From an uncultured Verrucomicrobiota bacterium (GTDB taxonomy: Bacteria > Verrucomicrobiota > Verrucomicrobiia > Limisphaerales > UBA9464): a stretch of 6,115 bases of DNA. Shown here piece by piece: positions 5,581-6,115 of this stretch. The stretch lies in NCBI GenBank assembly GCA_903930165.1, contig CAIYXO010000030.1, positions 1 to 6,115 of the forward strand, in the 5' to 3' direction. The position numbers and the translations under genes are program-made. The notes under the pieces are model-generated. The model did no database searches. It was not told where the DNA came from and saw only the letters and a program-made list of their open reading frames with translations. The stretch's first letter is position 1, and each line of letters starts with the position of its first letter.

Positions 5581-5659
5581 GCCTTCTGGAAGCACGAGCC
5601 TGATGGATCGGGACCGACGGTGCAAATCCTCCCGCCTCCCGTCGACACCGGCCCGGACT

Positions 5660-6115
5660 TCAACCCAGCACCAACCCCACCGGACAATGGTCCGAACCGG
5701 TCACCGCCGGCCGGATGAAGGCGTCCGCAACCCGGGGCTTCAGCACCGCGGACACCCCGAAGTAGTCGATGCGCCAACCCACGTTCCGCGCACGCGCCCC
5801 GGTCATCAGGCTCCACCAGGTGTAGTGGCCCTTCTCACCGGGATGACGGTCGCGGAAAGTGTCCACGAAACCCGCCTCCATCAGCGCCGTGAATCCGGAC
5901 CGCTCTTCCGCGGTGAACCCATGGGTCCGCGTGTTGGACTTCGGGTTCGCGAGGTCGATCTCGGTGTGCGCCACGTTCAGGTCCCCGCAGAAGACCACCG
6001 GCTTGCGCTTCTCGAGCGACTTCAGGTGGCGCAGGAAGGCCGGATCCCACTCGCGATGACGGTAGTCGAGCCGCGTGAGCTCGCGCTGCGAGTTCGGCGT
6101 GTAGCAGTTCACCAG
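5660..6115 (-). CDS. xth: Exodeoxyribonuclease III family protein, C-terminal fragment
   Basis: This gene runs in from beyond the right edge; 151 C-terminal residues are visible, somewhat over half of a typical family member. The enzyme is a DNA repair nuclease that cuts at abasic sites and removes 3' blocking groups. The fragment shows NCYTPNSQ (3-10), VVFCGDLNVAHTEIDLANPK (40-59) with the catalytic-type D45 and N47, HGFTAEERSGFTALMEAGFV (65-84), then YTWWS and NVGWRIDYF with D117, and the closing SDHCPV with D142 and H143. These are the expected active-site elements of the exonuclease III/AP endonuclease family, all intact in the visible part. The N-terminal half with the metal-binding asparagine and glutamate is outside the window. 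It is the first visible gene of the minus-strand group leading to hisI. The choice between ExoIII and a close AP-endonuclease relative is less certain than the family. Confidence 0.93.
   Translation of the reverse strand: MVNCYTPNSQRELTRLDYRHREWDPAFLRHLKSLEKRKPVVFCGDLNVAHTEIDLANPKSNTRTHGFTAEERSGFTALMEAGFVDTFRDRHPGEKGHYTWWSLMTGARARNVGWRIDYFGVSAVLKPRVADAFIRPAVTGSDHCPVGLVLG

Noticed and set aside
5581..5625. TTG start giving hisI 15 more codons
   Set aside because: The added residues are not typical of HisI, and the ATG at 5580 gives the family-typical N-terminus and length.

Overview
This is a GC-rich bacterial chromosome segment. Its gene content and two copies of a degenerate intergenic repeat would fit a Verrucomicrobiota-type genome. 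That placement is inference from general resemblance, not from a search. Eight protein genes are supported, two of them cut by the window edges. Seven lie on the minus strand and one, an HNH nuclease, on the plus strand.

Right-hand block, minus strand, read from 6115 down to 4641: the C-terminal part of an exodeoxyribonuclease III (xth), then hisI (phosphoribosyl-AMP cyclohydrolase), then a small four-helix membrane protein of unknown role. Gaps are 79 and 31 bp, so they could be one transcript. Centre: an HNH nuclease on the plus strand (3797-4420) converges on that block and diverges from an ECF sigma factor gene. A 273-bp divergent region (3524-3796) separates the two; it holds a TTGACA -35-like hexamer and short direct repeats.

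Left-hand block, minus strand, 3523 down to 467: ECF sigma factor, then a probable membrane-bound anti-sigma factor (13-bp gap, strong Shine-Dalgarno), then a 591-residue envelope protein (15-bp gap), then a 56-residue membrane miniprotein (68-bp gap). The 591-residue protein joins a signal peptide, a bactofilin-like beta-helix, a membrane region, a Pro/Ser/Gln-rich linker and an RDD domain. The tight spacing suggests a sigma/anti-sigma regulatory unit with an envelope output. At the left edge is the first part of pckG (GTP-dependent PEP carboxykinase).

The most notable non-coding signal is a repeat of about 150 bp present twice in opposite orientation: 300-449 (+) between the miniprotein and pckG, and 4452-4600 (-) between the convergent HNH and membrane protein genes. 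It has conserved blocks of up to 17 identical bases and several short palindromes. No RNA gene, CRISPR array, transposase or other mobile-element gene was seen, and I do not see a clear new defence or mobile system.
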